64,000 bases of DNA from an uncultured Acidimicrobiaceae bacterium (lineage in GTDB: Bacteria; Actinomycetota; Acidimicrobiia; Acidimicrobiales; SZUA-35), in contig CAMYLA010000003.1 of assembly GCA_947259095.1 (NCBI GenBank), forward strand, positions 1 through 64,000. The letters are read 5' to 3'. Shown here piece after piece: positions 43,120 through 50,932 of this stretch. Position 1 is the first letter of the stretch; the number at the start of each line of letters is the position of its first letter. The notes beneath the pieces were generated by a model. It was given only the letters and a program-made list of their open reading frames with translations, was not told where the DNA came from and did not search any database. The position numbers were made by a program, and so were the translations under genes.

Positions 43120-44001
43120 CTAGTCGGCGGCAGGCTGGTCATCGAGGTAGCCCCACTCCCGAAGGCGGTTGAGCACCGTCTCGGCCGCCTCATCGGCGTC
43201 GAGCTCCAGTTGTTGGGAGGCCGGCCGTTCCCGATCGACCCCGGTGAGCTGTTTGATCCGGTCCGGTGTCGAACCGTCGGGGGCGGCCAGCATCCTGGCC
43301 CGGGGACGGAACGGCCCGGACCCCACCACCGAGGTCGAGCCGGGACCGGCCGTGCTCGGCAGCTCCCGGACGTGGATGGGCAAGTCGGGCGAACCGATCG
43401 CCGCCCCCAGCGGGGCTCGGCGGAGCTCCTGACCGCCCTCGAACGACAGCACGGTGGCCCGATCGGTCGACAGCCGCTCCCGCCGCCCCTGGTCGAGCCG
43501 ACGTTCGGCCACCAGCGGTTCGGCGATATGGCCCCCGGTCGTGCACTCCAGGCCCACACAGCCCAGGGCCTGGCCGAACCCCAACTCATGGGCCACGAAG
43601 GCCGGCACCGACCCCGACCCGCGATCGAGGCTGTGATTGCCACAGAAGACAAGTGAGGCCCGGCCGCAGGCCGAGGCCAGGCCCCGGGCCACGTCTCGAC
43701 TGGTCAGCAGGTGGGGTTCGTCGCAGTGGATCCGGTAGGCGGAAGACGCCCCGTGGGCCATGGCCTCACGTAGCCCGGCGTCGGCCGCCGCCGATCCGAC
43801 CGAGATCGCCACCACCTCGGCGTTGCGAACGTCGGCCACTCGAAGCGCCCATTCGAGCGCCGCCCGGTCGGCCGGGCTCAGGCCGCTGAAGCGCTCGTCA
43901 GTGGTGATCGTGCCGGTCAGGGGATCTATCTCGGGCCGCGTCGGAACCCACTTGAGGCAGGCGGCGATCGTTACCGGCGGTGCGGCCTGACCGTCCGGCA
44001 A
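43120..44001 (-). CDS. etfB: Mycofactocin-associated electron transfer flavoprotein beta subunit
   Basis: 293 residues. IAACLKWVPTRPEIDPLTG is the standard EtfB start, SPADRAALEWALRVADVRNAEVVAISVG matches the conserved nucleotide-binding helix-strand, and the later MAHGASSAYRIHCDE and LVFCGNHSLDRGSGSVPAFVAHELGFGQALG segments are the flavin/AMP domain. EtfB forms a heterodimer with EtfA (47.9 kb) carrying electrons from dehydrogenases to an ETF:quinone oxidoreductase. The start is a TTG at 44001, three bases after the fixX stop. It is separated from etfA by several genes on the same strand. Confidence 0.85.
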   Translation of the reverse strand: MPDGQAAPPVTIAACLKWVPTRPEIDPLTGTITTDERFSGLSPADRAALEWALRVADVRNAEVVAISVGSAAADAGLREAMAHGASSAYRIHCDEPHLLTSRDVARGLASACGRASLVFCGNHSLDRGSGSVPAFVAHELGFGQALGCVGLECTTGGHIAEPLVAERRLDQGRRERLSTDRATVLSFEGGQELRRAPLGAAIGSPDLPIHVRELPSTAGPGSTSVVGSGPFRPRARMLAAPDGSTPDRIKQLTGVDRERPASQQLELDADEAAETVLNRLREWGYLDDQPAAD

Positions 44002-44004
44002 CGG

Positions 44005-44262
44005 TCAGCTCCGTTTGAAGACCACGCCGTGGCCACCGTCGGGGTAGGTCCAGGCGATGGCGCCCTCGTTGTTGCACACCAGGTAGCAGGTGCCGCACTC
44101 GAAACACTGTTCGTAGTTGAACAGGATGCCGCCGTCGCTGGTGGGGACGAAGAGGTTGGCCGGACAGCACACCACACAGGCCTTGGTGGTGCAGGACCGG
44201 CAGACCTCGGTCTCCACGGTGATGTGGGCTCGTGAACCGACCCGGAATTCCACCGTGGACAT
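44005..44262 (-). CDS. fixX: FixX-like ferredoxin
   Basis: 85 residues with 4Fe-4S ferredoxin cysteines: VCRSCTTKACVVCCPANLF and QCFECGTCYLVCNNEGAI. The order and size match FixX, the ferredoxin partner of FixC (ETF dehydrogenase) in Fix/ETF electron transfer. The ATG at 44262 follows GAGG by six bases; an ATG at 44313, one base after the DUF937 stop, would add 17 residues. Tight spacing with etfB shows one operon. Confidence 0.88.
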   Translation of the reverse strand: MSTVEFRVGSRAHITVETEVCRSCTTKACVVCCPANLFVPTSDGGILFNYEQCFECGTCYLVCNNEGAIAWTYPDGGHGVVFKRS

Positions 44263-44314
44263 GCGATCCTCGAACGAGATCGTCGATGTGGGGGGCCGGC
44301 TCACGAGCGTCATC

Positions 44315-44541
44315 CTATTGGCCGGTCAGCTTGCCCAGGATGTCGTCGACGATGGAGCCGTCGCCGTCGGCGTCGAGCATCGAGGCCAGCCCGCCGAGGC
44401 TCGGTCCCTGGGCCTCGTCTCGCTGCCGTTCCTCGTTCAGCACGCGCCGACATCGCTCTCGTCGGCCCCGAGGCCCTTGGCGATCTGTGAGAGACCGGAC
44501 GGCCCGAGTTGCGTCAGGATTCCGTCGACTAGTCCGGACAT
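44315..44541 (-). pseudogene. DUF937/YidB-like gene with internal deletion and frameshift
   Basis: The first 34 codons (MSGLVDGILTQLGPSGLSQIAKGLGADESDV) are a normal DUF937 start with a good AAAGGAA Shine-Dalgarno. The next frame then gives LNEERQRDEAQGPSLGGL and ASMLDADGDGSIVDDILGKL, the normal DUF937 C terminus. The central region (about 130 residues in full-length relatives) is missing and the two ends are out of frame, so the actual frame stops near 44437. The pattern matches the isochorismatase remnant at 10.9 kb. Confidence 0.7.
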
Positions 44542-44729
44542 GTTGTTTCCTTTCACGGAGCCCACGCACCAGCTTTCCGGACGGAAAGAAGACCCCGTAG
44601 CAGCCAACGGTAGCGGTTCCGCCGCTGGTCGCGGATGGTCGGATCGATCGCTGGGCCGCCGACGCCGTCGTGGGATGTCGGCGGTCGGGGGTCGGTCGGC
44701 GGTCGCCGGGGTGGCCGGGTCGGTTCGAG

Positions 44730-45233
44730 TCAGCGGCCGCTGCGATCGGGCGGGTTGGCACCGAGCTCGCTGGTCGTTCGAACCTCGATGCCGCCTCGGG
44801 GGCGCTGCGTCACCGAAACCCTGACCCACTGCGGCGCAGCGGTGGTCCACACCTCCCGGGCCACGGCCGCCGAAAGTGCCTCGGCGAAGATGGGCCGATC
44901 CCGGAAGCTCCACAGGTAGAGCTTCAGCGACTTGGATTCGACGCAGCTGCGCTCCGGCGCGTACTCGATGATGATCGACGAGAGGTCGGGCTGGCCGGTG
45001 ACCGGGCACAGCGAGCTCAACTCGTCCGAGGCGAAACGCACCGTCGAGCAGCCCTCGGGGGCGGGAAAACACTCGACATGGTCGACGGGGTGTCGAACGG
45101 TCCGGCCGAGGATCGACAGGTCGGGTGCCTCCCCATCGGCGGCCTTCCCGGCGGGCCGGGCCGAACCTCGGGAACCGGGCCCGTCCGACGGCTCGGCGCT
45201 GCTCTGGTCTCCGTCGGTCGGCTGGGCGCTCAT
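44730..45233 (-). CDS. queF: NADPH-dependent preQ0 reductase QueF
   Basis: 167 residues of the tunnelling-fold QueF type I. Signature: FASDELSSLCPVTGQPDLSSI with the catalytic Cys that forms the covalent thioimide with the nitrile, and CVESKSLKLYLWSFRDRPIF, the QueF motif binding NADPH. It reduces 7-cyano-7-deazaguanine to preQ1 on the way to queuosine. The first 45 residues are a Ser/Gly/Asp-rich extension not needed for the fold. ATG at 45233 has TAGGGT seven bases upstream. QueG, a later step of the same pathway, is at 57.6 kb. Confidence 0.93.
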   Translation of the reverse strand: MSAQPTDGDQSSAEPSDGPGSRGSARPAGKAADGEAPDLSILGRTVRHPVDHVECFPAPEGCSTVRFASDELSSLCPVTGQPDLSSIIIEYAPERSCVESKSLKLYLWSFRDRPIFAEALSAAVAREVWTTAAPQWVRVSVTQRPRGGIEVRTTSELGANPPDRSGR

Positions 45234-45240
45234 GGCGCCA

Positions 45241-45246
45241 ACCCTA
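45241..45246 (-). promoter_or_regulatory. Leaderless-type -10 TAGGGT
   Basis: TAGGGT on the minus strand is seven bases before the ATG of queF. Confidence 0.4.
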
Positions 45247-45327
45247 GTGGACCACTCGTGGTGCACGGCCGAGACCATCAGAGCTCCGGGGCCGTGGCGG
45301 TGACGTGTGATGGGTCCGTGGCCCTGG

Positions 45328-45333
45328 TATAAC
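45328..45333 (+). promoter_or_regulatory. -10-like TATAAC
   Basis: TATAAC lies 37 bases before the ATG at 45371, a normal distance for a led transcript. No good -35 is visible at the expected spacing. Confidence 0.3.
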
Positions 45334-45370
45334 AAGGTCGCGGGAGAAGCCTCCTTGCAAGGCATGGCGG

Positions 45371-46510
45371 ATGGTGATGAGGCAACGGATACCGGGCATC
45401 GCTCATGTCCCAGTGACGAGCTCCTCTGGTCGGTCGACGACGTCGCGCCCCATCGGGCTGGGGGCCCTGGCGGCGATCGTATCGCTGGCGGTCGTGTTGC
45501 TCGTCGCCGCACCGGCCGTGGCGCAGGTGGTGGCGGTTCCAAGCGCCGACCTGAGGCTCACCGGCTCGGTCGAGGAGCGGCCCCAGGGTGGGGGGATCAC
45601 CACCGGTTCGGAGATGCGGTACCGGATCACGATCGAGAACCGGGGCCCGGATCCGATACCGGCTGCATCGGTCTCGCTTGTCATCTTCGTCGATCGCGAC
45701 GACAGCACCGAGACCGCAACCATCGAGGTATCCCGCTTCTCATCGGGGGGCCTGCAGAACCTGCCCGGCAACGCCTGCGGTGTCGGGCGCCATCAGATCC
45801 TGCGGTGCACCAACCGCCAGACAATCGACCCTGGCGGCGAGCTGTCGTTGGTGATCGCCCACCGTCATCCGGCGCCACTTTCGGGGCGGTTGTCGTTCTT
45901 CGCCGAGGCCTCGTCCCGCAACGGCGAGTTCGTCGATCCGGACGGCTCGAGGAACGGCTTCGAGGGGCCGGGGTACTCGTTCCGCAACCCGCCGGCCACG
46001 ACGACCACCTCGATGACCACCACAACGACCACGACCAACATCGCCCCAACCAGCACCGACGGCTCCAGTTCCTCGATGACCGAGTCGACCCCGACCAGCG
46101 AACCCTCGACCACCTCCCCACCAACGTCGTCGACCACCACCGTCGCCTCGTCCACCACCACCACGGCCCCCACAACCACGACCACTGCGCCGACGACGAC
46201 CACGGCCGTGGCCACCACCACGACCCTGCCGACCACGTCGTCCATCGAGCTGATGGCCGGCTCCGGAGCCATCCTGGTGCCGCCCGCCCCATCGGTCGGA
46301 TCGGTACTGGATGCCACCGGTCGCGGTACCGACCCGGATCAGTTGGTGGCGCTGCCGACAGTCACCGAGGACGGCGGGGGAGATCCTCCGTATCTGCTCA
46401 TCGGCGGCCTCCTGGCCGCTCTCGTACTACTCAGCGGCGTCGGGCTGGCAACCTACGCCCAGCTTCGATACCGCGATCCACCGCTGGTCGACATCCGCCA
46501 GTACGACTGA
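45371..46510 (+). CDS. Secreted or membrane-anchored DUF11-like protein with Thr-rich spacer
   Basis: 379 residues. Signal-like segment at about 27-52 (IGLGALAAIVSLAVVLLVAAPAVAQ), then a beta-sandwich domain with TTGSEMRYRITIENRGPDPIPAASVSLVIFV, a DUF11/CARDB-like conserved strand, then about 110 residues of Thr/Ser-rich repeats. A C-terminal membrane helix (LLIGGLLAALVLLSGVGLATY) and a short tail of basic residues follow. The layout is a cell-surface protein anchored at its C terminus, similar in style to the beta-helix protein at 11.3 kb. No enzymatic motif is visible. ATG at 45371 or 45377 is possible. Confidence 0.75.
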   Translation: MVMRQRIPGIAHVPVTSSSGRSTTSRPIGLGALAAIVSLAVVLLVAAPAVAQVVAVPSADLRLTGSVEERPQGGGITTGSEMRYRITIENRGPDPIPAASVSLVIFVDRDDSTETATIEVSRFSSGGLQNLPGNACGVGRHQILRCTNRQTIDPGGELSLVIAHRHPAPLSGRLSFFAEASSRNGEFVDPDGSRNGFEGPGYSFRNPPATTTTSMTTTTTTTNIAPTSTDGSSSSMTESTPTSEPSTTSPPTSSTTTVASSTTTTAPTTTTTAPTTTTAVATTTTLPTTSSIELMAGSGAILVPPAPSVGSVLDATGRGTDPDQLVALPTVTEDGGGDPPYLLIGGLLAALVLLSGVGLATYAQLRYRDPPLVDIRQYD

Positions 46511-46544
46511 CCGGACCGATCGGGGTCGGTCGAGGACCCGACAC

Positions 46545-46550
46545 TAGGCT
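46545..46550 (+). promoter_or_regulatory. Leaderless-type -10 TAGGCT
   Basis: TAGGCT ends six bases before the GTG of fixC at 46557. Confidence 0.45.
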
Positions 46551-46556
46551 GATGCG

Positions 46557-47864
46557 GTGACAGCAGCCCAGGAAGTGGATGTGATCGTGGTCGGAGCGGG
46601 CCCGGCCGGGTCGGCGTCGGCGATGGTGGCGGCCAGGGCCGGGTTGTCGGTGGTGCTGCTCGAACGGGGTCCGTTCCCCGGCTCGAAGAACATGTATGGC
46701 GGGGTCGTCTACGGTCGGATCCTCGATGACCTGGTGCCCCGATGGTACGACGAGATGCCGGTCCAGCGGTGGGTGACGCGACGCTCCACGATGGTCATGG
46801 ACCAGGACCGAGCCTTGACCGTGGACTTCCGGGCCCCGGCCTGGGGCCGCCAACCATACAACGGTGCGACCATCTACCGGCCCGACTTCGACGCCTGGCT
46901 GGCCGACAAGGCGGTCGCCGCCGGGGCCCGGCTGGTCACCTCCACCACCGCCCGGGAGTTACTGATGGAGCGGGGCTCGGTCGTTGGGGTGGCGACCGAC
47001 CGTCCAGACGGTCTGCTTCGGGCCCCGGTGGTGATCGCCTGCGACGGGGTCAACTCCTTTCTGGCCAAGCAGGCCGGGCTCTACCCCCACACCGAGTCCT
47101 CACACTTCACGCTGGGGGCCAAGGAGACGCTCGCCCTGCCCAAGGAGCTGATCGACCAACGCTTTGGTGTTCGCGGCCGGGAAGGGGTCGACATCGAGAT
47201 CATCGGCGCCACCCAGGGCCTGGCCGGCGGCGGCTTCGTCTACACCAACCTCGACTCGGTGGCCGTCGGTGTGGTGGTCGGCGTCGACGAGTTGTCCAAG
47301 GCCGGTCTTCGGCCGGAGGAGCTGATTGCCAGGCTGAAGTTGCATTCGGCGATCGCTCCGTTGATCGAGGGGGCGGAGCTGAAGGAGTACTCGGCCCACC
47401 TGATCCCCGAAGGGGGCTACAAGACGATGCCCGAGCTCTGCACCGATGGCATGTTGGTGGCCGGTGATGCCGCCTGTATGACCCTGGCGGCCGGCATCTG
47501 GCTCGAGGGGGTCAACTTCGCCATCGGTTCGGGGGCGGTTGCGGGGGAGGTCGCAGTCGCAGCCCACGCCCGCAAGGACTTCACGGCTGCGTCGCTCGGC
47601 CGATACCCGAAGCTGTTGGAGCAGTCGTTCGTGCTGGCCGACCACCGACGGTTCCAGGATGCCCCCGAGTTGGTGCTGTCGGAACGGGTCCAGACCGCCT
47701 ACCCGGCGATGGTGTGCGACATCGTCGAGCGGCTGTTCACCGTCACCAACCCCACGCCGAAACCGGGACTGCGTCGGTTGCTGCGGACGGCGGCCAAAAA
47801 CAATGGTGTGAAGCTGCGGGACCTGGCCCGGGACGGGCTCCGCGGGTTGCGGACCTTCGGCTGA
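46557..47864 (+). CDS. fixC: FixC-like FAD-dependent electron transfer flavoprotein dehydrogenase
   Basis: 435 residues. VDVIVVGAGPAGSASAMVAARAGLSVVLLERG is the FAD GxGxxG-Rossmann start; PFPGSKNMYGGVVYGR is the FixC/ETF-QO fingerprint, and LVAGDAACMTLAAGIWLEGVNFAIGSG the second FAD-binding loop. This enzyme takes electrons from EtfAB and passes them on, usually with the ferredoxin FixX, to quinone. Its opposite orientation to etfA (convergent, six bases apart) and distance from fixX show separate transcription. The GTG is supported by TAGGCT. Confidence 0.92.
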   Translation: MTAAQEVDVIVVGAGPAGSASAMVAARAGLSVVLLERGPFPGSKNMYGGVVYGRILDDLVPRWYDEMPVQRWVTRRSTMVMDQDRALTVDFRAPAWGRQPYNGATIYRPDFDAWLADKAVAAGARLVTSTTARELLMERGSVVGVATDRPDGLLRAPVVIACDGVNSFLAKQAGLYPHTESSHFTLGAKETLALPKELIDQRFGVRGREGVDIEIIGATQGLAGGGFVYTNLDSVAVGVVVGVDELSKAGLRPEELIARLKLHSAIAPLIEGAELKEYSAHLIPEGGYKTMPELCTDGMLVAGDAACMTLAAGIWLEGVNFAIGSGAVAGEVAVAAHARKDFTAASLGRYPKLLEQSFVLADHRRFQDAPELVLSERVQTAYPAMVCDIVERLFTVTNPTPKPGLRRLLRTAAKNNGVKLRDLARDGLRGLRTFG

Positions 47865-47870
47865 GGCCGT

Positions 47871-48869
47871 TCAGCCGTCGAGCAGGGCCAGGAGCCGATC
47901 GAGTACCGCCGGACCGTCGCACACGATGGCGAGGTCGGCCATGCCCATCATCGGGCAATGGGGATCGAGGTTGATGCTGATGACATGGCTGGGGGAGCCG
48001 AGTCCAGCGGTGTGTTGCACCGCACCGGAGACGCCGAGGGCAACGTAGAGCGACGGGTCCACGATCACGCCGGTGGTCCCGATCTGCCGCTCGACCGGGA
48101 GCCAGCCCCAGTCGGTGACCACCCGGGTGCCGCCGGTGGAGGCCCCGAGCCGGTCCGCCAGTTCTCGCAGCCGGCCGAACGCTTCCGGGGACCCGAGGCC
48201 GGCCCCGCCACCGATGATCCGGTCGGCTTCGGCCAGGTCCATCGTCGATGGGTCGGCAGGCAGCTCCTCGAGCAGCACCGGATCGAGCCCGAGGCCATCC
48301 CCGGTCACCGTTCGATCGACGGTCGGCGAGGCCGGCGGTGGAGTCGGCGGTTCGATCCGGATCACCGTCGGCGGCCCCGCCCCGCCGACCGACTCGACAC
48401 CTCGGACACCCGGTTGCAGGGTGGCGACAACCGGCCCGGCCAGGCTGAGCGTCTCGGTGATCCGCCCGCCGAATCTCGTGACCTCGGCCATCGTCGGATC
48501 GAATCTGATGGCCGAGGCCACGAAGTCACGGTCCAGAACGGCGGCCAGCCGGGGCCCGAGATCACGACCGTCGGGAGAGGCCGGCAACAACATGTGGTGT
48601 CGGTCCGCGGTCACCTCTCGGCCCGGGAGGTCGAGGTTGGCCACGACCTCGACCACCGCCTTGGCCCAGGCGCCGGCGGCGTAGTTCCCCAGCTCCACGG
48701 TGTGGATCGACCGGGCGGCCCGACCCAGGTCGTTGGCGGCATCGAGGCAGCCGGAGCCGACCAGCAACGTCGTACCGCCGGCCTCGGCCGCGGTCTCGTC
48801 GGCACCCAGCGGGAGGACACCGTTGCGGACCGGGATCACCGCGATGATCGGGCGCTCGCCGTTGGTCAT
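47871..48869 (-). CDS. etfA: Mycofactocin-associated electron transfer flavoprotein alpha subunit
   Basis: 332 residues. The end, GVIVDPSLYVALGVSGAVQHTAGL and VISINLDPHCPMMGMADLAIVCD, is the FAD-binding signature of EtfA. The first half is the less conserved alpha-beta domain (IIAVIPVRNGVLPLGADET). The ATG at 48869 overlaps the stop of the OYE-1 gene (ATGA). It ends the OYE2-OYE1-etfA operon. Its partner EtfB is encoded 4 kb away, so the two subunits are not in one transcript. Confidence 0.9.
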   Translation of the reverse strand: MTNGERPIIAVIPVRNGVLPLGADETAAEAGGTTLLVGSGCLDAANDLGRAARSIHTVELGNYAAGAWAKAVVEVVANLDLPGREVTADRHHMLLPASPDGRDLGPRLAAVLDRDFVASAIRFDPTMAEVTRFGGRITETLSLAGPVVATLQPGVRGVESVGGAGPPTVIRIEPPTPPPASPTVDRTVTGDGLGLDPVLLEELPADPSTMDLAEADRIIGGGAGLGSPEAFGRLRELADRLGASTGGTRVVTDWGWLPVERQIGTTGVIVDPSLYVALGVSGAVQHTAGLGSPSHVISINLDPHCPMMGMADLAIVCDGPAVLDRLLALLDG

Positions 48870-50932
48870 GGCGGTGATACCAGCGACACCTGAGGCCGCG
48901 ACCCTGTGCCATCGAGCAGCATGGCGCTGAGTTCGTCTGCCACCCGGCGGCCGTCGATCACCGCCGAGTGGGCGCGGCGGGGGGCGAGGCAGTCGCCGAT
49001 ACGTCGGAGCTGCGGTCGGGCGGTGCCCCCCGGTGTCGGACCCCGGAGGGCGAAGTAGAGGTCCGCCTTGGGTTGGGGCGCAGCGGCGAGGACGATCCAG
49101 TCCGGGGATCTGGTCTCCTGGACGCCGGTCGGGTGGTGCAGCAGGTCGAGCGTGCCGTCGCCGTAGCCCATGGCCACGAGGTCGGTCGACTGGACGATGC
49201 CCTTGGCCGAGGCCCGAACCCACCACGTCTCCATGTCGAGGGTGATGCCGAGGTCCTGGCCGACCACCATGGCCTTCGTCACGACCTCGACCCGGCAGCC
49301 TCGATCGGCCAGCAACTCGGCCACCGAGGTGGCCTGATGGAAGCCAACGTCGTCGATGACCAGGACGGACCCGGTCGGCTCGGCCCGGCCGGACACCACG
49401 TCGAGGACGTCGACGATGGTTCGGCCCGCGTCGTCATCGGTCGGGGGTGCCCAGTACGGTCGGGCCGGCGTGGCGCCGGTGGCGATGACGACGCCGTCGG
49501 GGGCCAGCGAGGCGATGGTCTCGACCGTCGCCTCGGCTCCCAACTCGATCTCCACCCCGAACCGTCGACACTCTGCGGCCAGGTTCCGAACCAGGTCACC
49601 GAACTCGGCCCGGTTCGGCACCGATGCCGCCAGGCGAACCTGGCCCCCGAGCTTGTCGGTGGCCTCCAGCAGGGTGACCGCCAGCCCGTTTGCCGCCGCC
49701 GACGAGGCGGCCTGGAGGCCGGCCGGGCCGCCGCCGACCACCAGGAGCCGAGGCCGTCGGGCCCGCTTCGAGGTGAGCCGGACCGAATCCGGGGGTCGGC
49801 CGAGGGTGGCCTCGCGCCCGGTGTAGGGATTCTCGATGCAGCCGAGCCACCGGTTGAGGCCCATCCGGCCAACACACTCCTGATTGCACGACAGGCACAG
49901 GCGGGTGTCCTCGGGTCGACCGGCCTTGGCCTTGTTCACGAAATCAGGGTCGGCGATCTGACCTCGAACCACCCCGATCATGTCGGCGTGACCGGCGGCC
50001 AGGGCCCGTTCGGCCTGGATCGGATCCTTGAACCGGCCGACACCGATCACCGGCAGGTCCACCGCCTTGCGAATGGCCGACGGGATGAACATGGCGTACT
50101 CGGGCGGGATGTGCATCGAGGCCTCGATCATGAACAGCGAGGCGGTGGCAACGCCGATCGAGGTGTTGATGTAGTCGACCCCACCATTGCGTTCGATCTG
50201 TCTGGCCACCTCCACCGCGTCGTCGATGGTGGTGCCATCGTCGATCAGCTCGTCGCCGCACAACCGGACCCCCAGCACCGGCTCGGGACCCATCCGGTGG
50301 CGGACCGCGGCCACGATCTCATGGAGGATCCGAGCCCGGTTCTCGGCTGTACCCCCGTAGTGGTCGGCTCGGTGGTTGGTGGCAGGGGAGAGGAAGCCTC
50401 GAACGATCGACGAGTGGGAGCACTGGAGCTCGACGCCGTCGAACCCGCCCTCGATGCAGCGGGCCGCCACCACCGCATAGGACTCGATGATCTCGTCGAT
50501 CTCGTGCTGGCCGACCGCCTTCGGGACCTCACGGAACAGGGGGTCGGGAACCGGCGACGGGGCCCACACCGGCAGCCTGGTGTACATCGAGGAGGCCTGG
50601 CCCCCGTTGTGATTGATCTGGGCCAGGATCGGCACGCCGTGGCGGTGGACCGCGTCTGTCATCTTGCGGTAGCCGGGCACCACGTCGGCGTGGAAGGCGT
50701 GGATCATCTTCTCGTATGGCCAGTCCGTGGGATGGACTGAGTGCTCCTCGGTGATGATCAGCCCGGCCCCGCCCGCCGCTCTGGCCTCGTAGTACGCCGC
50801 ATGCTGATCCGAGGGCTTGCCGTCCTGGGTGGCGTAGTTGGTCAGGTGGGCGCTGAACACGATGCGGTTGTCGACCGTGATCGACCCCAGCGCCAGCGGG
50901 CTGAACAGGTAGCGGTAGTGTCCACCGCTCAT
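48866..50932 (-). CDS. Mycofactocin-system OYE/FadH-family flavoprotein 1
   Basis: 688 residues in the 2,4-dienoyl-CoA-reductase layout. Residues 1-345 form the OYE FMN barrel: FSPLALGSITVDNRIVFSAH, HNGGQASS and LQCSHSSIVRGFLSPATN. Then CLSCNQECVGRMGLNRWLGCIENP holds the 4Fe-4S cysteines, followed by a pyridine nucleotide/FAD domain starting LLVVGGGPAGLQAASSAAANG. Usual role: reduction of enoyl substrates with electrons from NAD(P)H through FAD and Fe-S to FMN. Two such proteins beside mycofactocin genes are described as mycofactocin-system members. The overlap with etfA and OYE2 is ATGA on both sides. Confidence 0.88.
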   Translation of the reverse strand: MSGGHYRYLFSPLALGSITVDNRIVFSAHLTNYATQDGKPSDQHAAYYEARAAGGAGLIITEEHSVHPTDWPYEKMIHAFHADVVPGYRKMTDAVHRHGVPILAQINHNGGQASSMYTRLPVWAPSPVPDPLFREVPKAVGQHEIDEIIESYAVVAARCIEGGFDGVELQCSHSSIVRGFLSPATNHRADHYGGTAENRARILHEIVAAVRHRMGPEPVLGVRLCGDELIDDGTTIDDAVEVARQIERNGGVDYINTSIGVATASLFMIEASMHIPPEYAMFIPSAIRKAVDLPVIGVGRFKDPIQAERALAAGHADMIGVVRGQIADPDFVNKAKAGRPEDTRLCLSCNQECVGRMGLNRWLGCIENPYTGREATLGRPPDSVRLTSKRARRPRLLVVGGGPAGLQAASSAAANGLAVTLLEATDKLGGQVRLAASVPNRAEFGDLVRNLAAECRRFGVEIELGAEATVETIASLAPDGVVIATGATPARPYWAPPTDDDAGRTIVDVLDVVSGRAEPTGSVLVIDDVGFHQATSVAELLADRGCRVEVVTKAMVVGQDLGITLDMETWWVRASAKGIVQSTDLVAMGYGDGTLDLLHHPTGVQETRSPDWIVLAAAPQPKADLYFALRGPTPGGTARPQLRRIGDCLAPRRAHSAVIDGRRVADELSAMLLDGTGSRPQVSLVSPP

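Noticed and set aside
45960-46260. Thr-rich tract in the DUF11-like gene as a DNA repeat
   Set aside because: The ACC/ACG-rich stretch is an irregular low-complexity spacer, not a tandem repeat with a fixed unit.
48968-50740. A 590-codon plus-strand open frame
   Set aside because: Antisense shadow of the OYE-1 flavoprotein gene, which has clear FMN, Fe-S and FAD motifs in its own frame.
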